DNA of 21,916 nucleotides from Acidobacteriota bacterium. GTDB lineage: Bacteria > Acidobacteriota > Terriglobia > UBA7540. Numbering within the stretch: the first letter of the stretch is position 1; each line of letters begins with the position of its first letter. Positions 20,889 through 21,916 of this stretch are shown here, piece by piece. The position numbers and the translations under genes were made by a program. Under the pieces are notes generated by a model. The model worked only from the letters and a program-made list of their open reading frames with translations, was not told where the DNA came from and did no database searches. The DNA lies in NCBI GenBank assembly GCA_021784615.1, contig JAJYHU010000139.1:1-21916 (forward strand). The letters run 5' to 3'.

Positions 20889-21916
20889 TCACGTTTCCTC
20901 TGGACGCGCGCGCGTCCCATCCGGTCTGCGACGGACCTTGGCCGCGAGCCAGGCGATCAGGATGGATAATAGAATGATGATCCCAATTCCAAACATGGCG
21001 GAGAGAAGGTAACTGAAAGCAGGCTTTCGTATAAACAACGGGGAATAATTGGGGAAAGGCGCCGTCCAGATGGCGGACAATCGTTCAAACCCGCTCGGGG
21101 GCCGGGCTGGAGGCGCGAGGTTGTGCGAAACCTTCGCAATCTGCTGGCGCGCGGCAGGTGTGGAGAAATCGTGCGCGGTCCATTCGCCCCACGCTTTCCC
21201 CGCAGCCAGCAGCCCGAGCGGAGTGAGCACCAGAAGCAGAGCAACGGCTGTCCAAAGCGGCCTTGTGGCACGCCAGCCGCTTTCTTTTTCGACCGGCAGA
21301 GTTTCTTCTTGAGGTAGTGGCGCGCCGGGTGCTGTGAGCTTGAGCAAGGAAGGGTTTGCCCGCTGAAGATAGGCCACGACGCCTCCGGACACCACAAGCT
21401 CGGCGAGACCGGCAAACGTCAGGTGGCCGATCATAATGGCCGGGACAGCGATGCTGAGCGGATAGGGCGCGTAGAGAGGAGCGCCCGCGGCAGTTTTGAA
21501 GAAGTGAGGCTGAAGGCCAAGTTCCACCGCGGCGCACAACGCCGCACCATTGATGGCCAGATATCCGCTGAGCGCCGCCGCCACCACGCGCCGTGAAGAG
21601 GTTATCGCGGCTCGCCCTGCGATGGCCCGGTAGACAAGGTAGGCGATCAAAGAACCAACAATAGCCATGTTCAAGCAATTGGCGCCTAGAGTCGTAACTC
21701 CTCCATCTCCAAAGAAAACCGCTTGGATAAAGAGAGCGGTTGAGAGGGCAAGTATCGACGCCCAGGGGCCAAGGACGATGCTGGCGATTGCGACGCCCAG
21801 CGGGTGGGCCGTCGTGCCGCCCGGGATCGGAATGTTAAACATCATCACAACAAAAGAAAAAGCCGCGAAAACCGAAATCAGCGGCACTAGGCGCGTGAAC
21901 AAGAGCTTCTTCGTCC
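20889..21916 (-). CDS. cbiM: Cobalt/nickel ECF transporter substrate subunit CbiM with fused PDGLE-like domain (5' end off window)
   Basis: The frame is open through the right edge; the first visible codons read TKKLLFTRLVPLISVFAAFSFV. The family N-terminus, which includes the metal-binding Met-His start (MHIPDG), is therefore outside the window, probably about 35 residues away. Visible CbiM/NikM motifs are NIPIPGGTTAHPLG (with the histidine equivalent to a NikM metal ligand) and GDGGVTTLGANCLNMAIVG, then further membrane helices up to about 'VAYLQRANPSLLKL'. After a linker, the C-terminal part TPLGLLAAGKAWGEWTAHDF, then PNYSPLFIR and a last membrane helix (YLLSAMFGIGIIILLSILIAWLA), resembles the PDGLE/NikN-type small subunit that is often a separate gene. 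This part probably replaces CbiN. The TTG at 21902 is not the true start. The imported metal is Co2+ or Ni2+; no cobalamin or nickel-enzyme gene is in view to decide. Confidence 0.9.
   Translation of the reverse strand, partial: TKKLLFTRLVPLISVFAAFSFVVMMFNIPIPGGTTAHPLGVAIASIVLGPWASILALSTALFIQAVFFGDGGVTTLGANCLNMAIVGSLIAYLVYRAIAGRAAITSSRRVVAAALSGYLAINGAALCAAVELGLQPHFFKTAAGAPLYAPYPLSIAVPAIMIGHLTFAGLAELVVSGGVVAYLQRANPSLLKLTAPGAPLPQEETLPVEKESGWRATRPLWTAVALLLVLTPLGLLAAGKAWGEWTAHDFSTPAARQQIAKVSHNLAPPARPPSGFERLSAIWTAPFPNYSPLFIRKPAFSYLLSAMFGIGIIILLSILIAWLAAKVRRRPDGTRARPEET

Noticed and set aside
1..21916. tRNA genes, CRISPR arrays, insertion sequences, toxin-antitoxin or defence genes
   Set aside because: Gaps between genes are mostly under 200 bases, and none reads as a cloverleaf, repeat-spacer array or transposase. 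No protein resembles a known defence family.

Overview
The window looks like an ordinary chromosomal stretch from a moderately GC-rich bacterium. Its gene content fits an acidobacterium: an APC permease with an N-terminus I associate with that phylum, small secreted proteins, zinc-ribbon/DUF2007 and YtxH proteins beside uvrC and surE, and an isomerase/ribulokinase pair of the planctomycete/acidobacterial kind. The phylum is an inference from protein resemblance only; there is no rRNA. I see no tRNA, rRNA, insertion sequence, phage gene, CRISPR array or origin.

Layout. (1) 1-343, minus: 5' part of an APC-type permease that runs off the left edge. (2) 775-4895, plus: a sugar operon with a clear sigma70 promoter (728-756), a fucose/arabinose-isomerase-family protein, an AraB-like ribulokinase, and a decayed DUF4380-type gene that lacks its N-terminal half and carries an in-frame TGA. 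(3) 4968-10176, minus, converging on region 2: an extended SDR, a zinc alcohol dehydrogenase, a RhaT-type symporter and a UxaA/GarD-family sugar-acid dehydratase. Regions 2 and 3 together look like one sugar or sugar-acid utilisation locus: import by RhaT, isomerisation and phosphorylation, or oxidation and dehydration. No aldolase or phosphoketose epimerase is present, so the pathway cannot be closed within the window. (4) 10480-16733: housekeeping and envelope genes, namely a small secreted protein, surE, a zinc-ribbon/DUF2007 protein, a secreted TPR protein, uvrC, two tandem YtxH proteins, a membrane-anchored coiled-coil protein and a TIGR04282 (DUF2064) glycosyltransferase-like protein. 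(5) 16753-19119, minus: cysteine desulfurase followed by mnmA, the sulfur donor and the tRNA 2-thiouridylase. (6) 19225-21916, minus: a cobalt/nickel ECF transporter read in the order cbiM (with a fused PDGLE-like C-terminus, cut by the right edge), cbiQ, cbiO. The CbiO ATPase ends in an unusual histidine-rich tail.

The most interesting signals are modest. Three genes (SDR, TPR protein and, more weakly, the UxaA-family gene) have promoter-like -10 boxes ending only 6-7 bases before their ATG and no Shine-Dalgarno sequence, which predicts leaderless mRNAs. Others are the CbiO histidine tail, the degraded DUF4380 gene, a strong structured element between the isomerase and kinase genes, and atypical cysteine spacing in the alcohol dehydrogenase. 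I found no convincing undescribed system; the sugar locus with unknown substrate is the nearest candidate.
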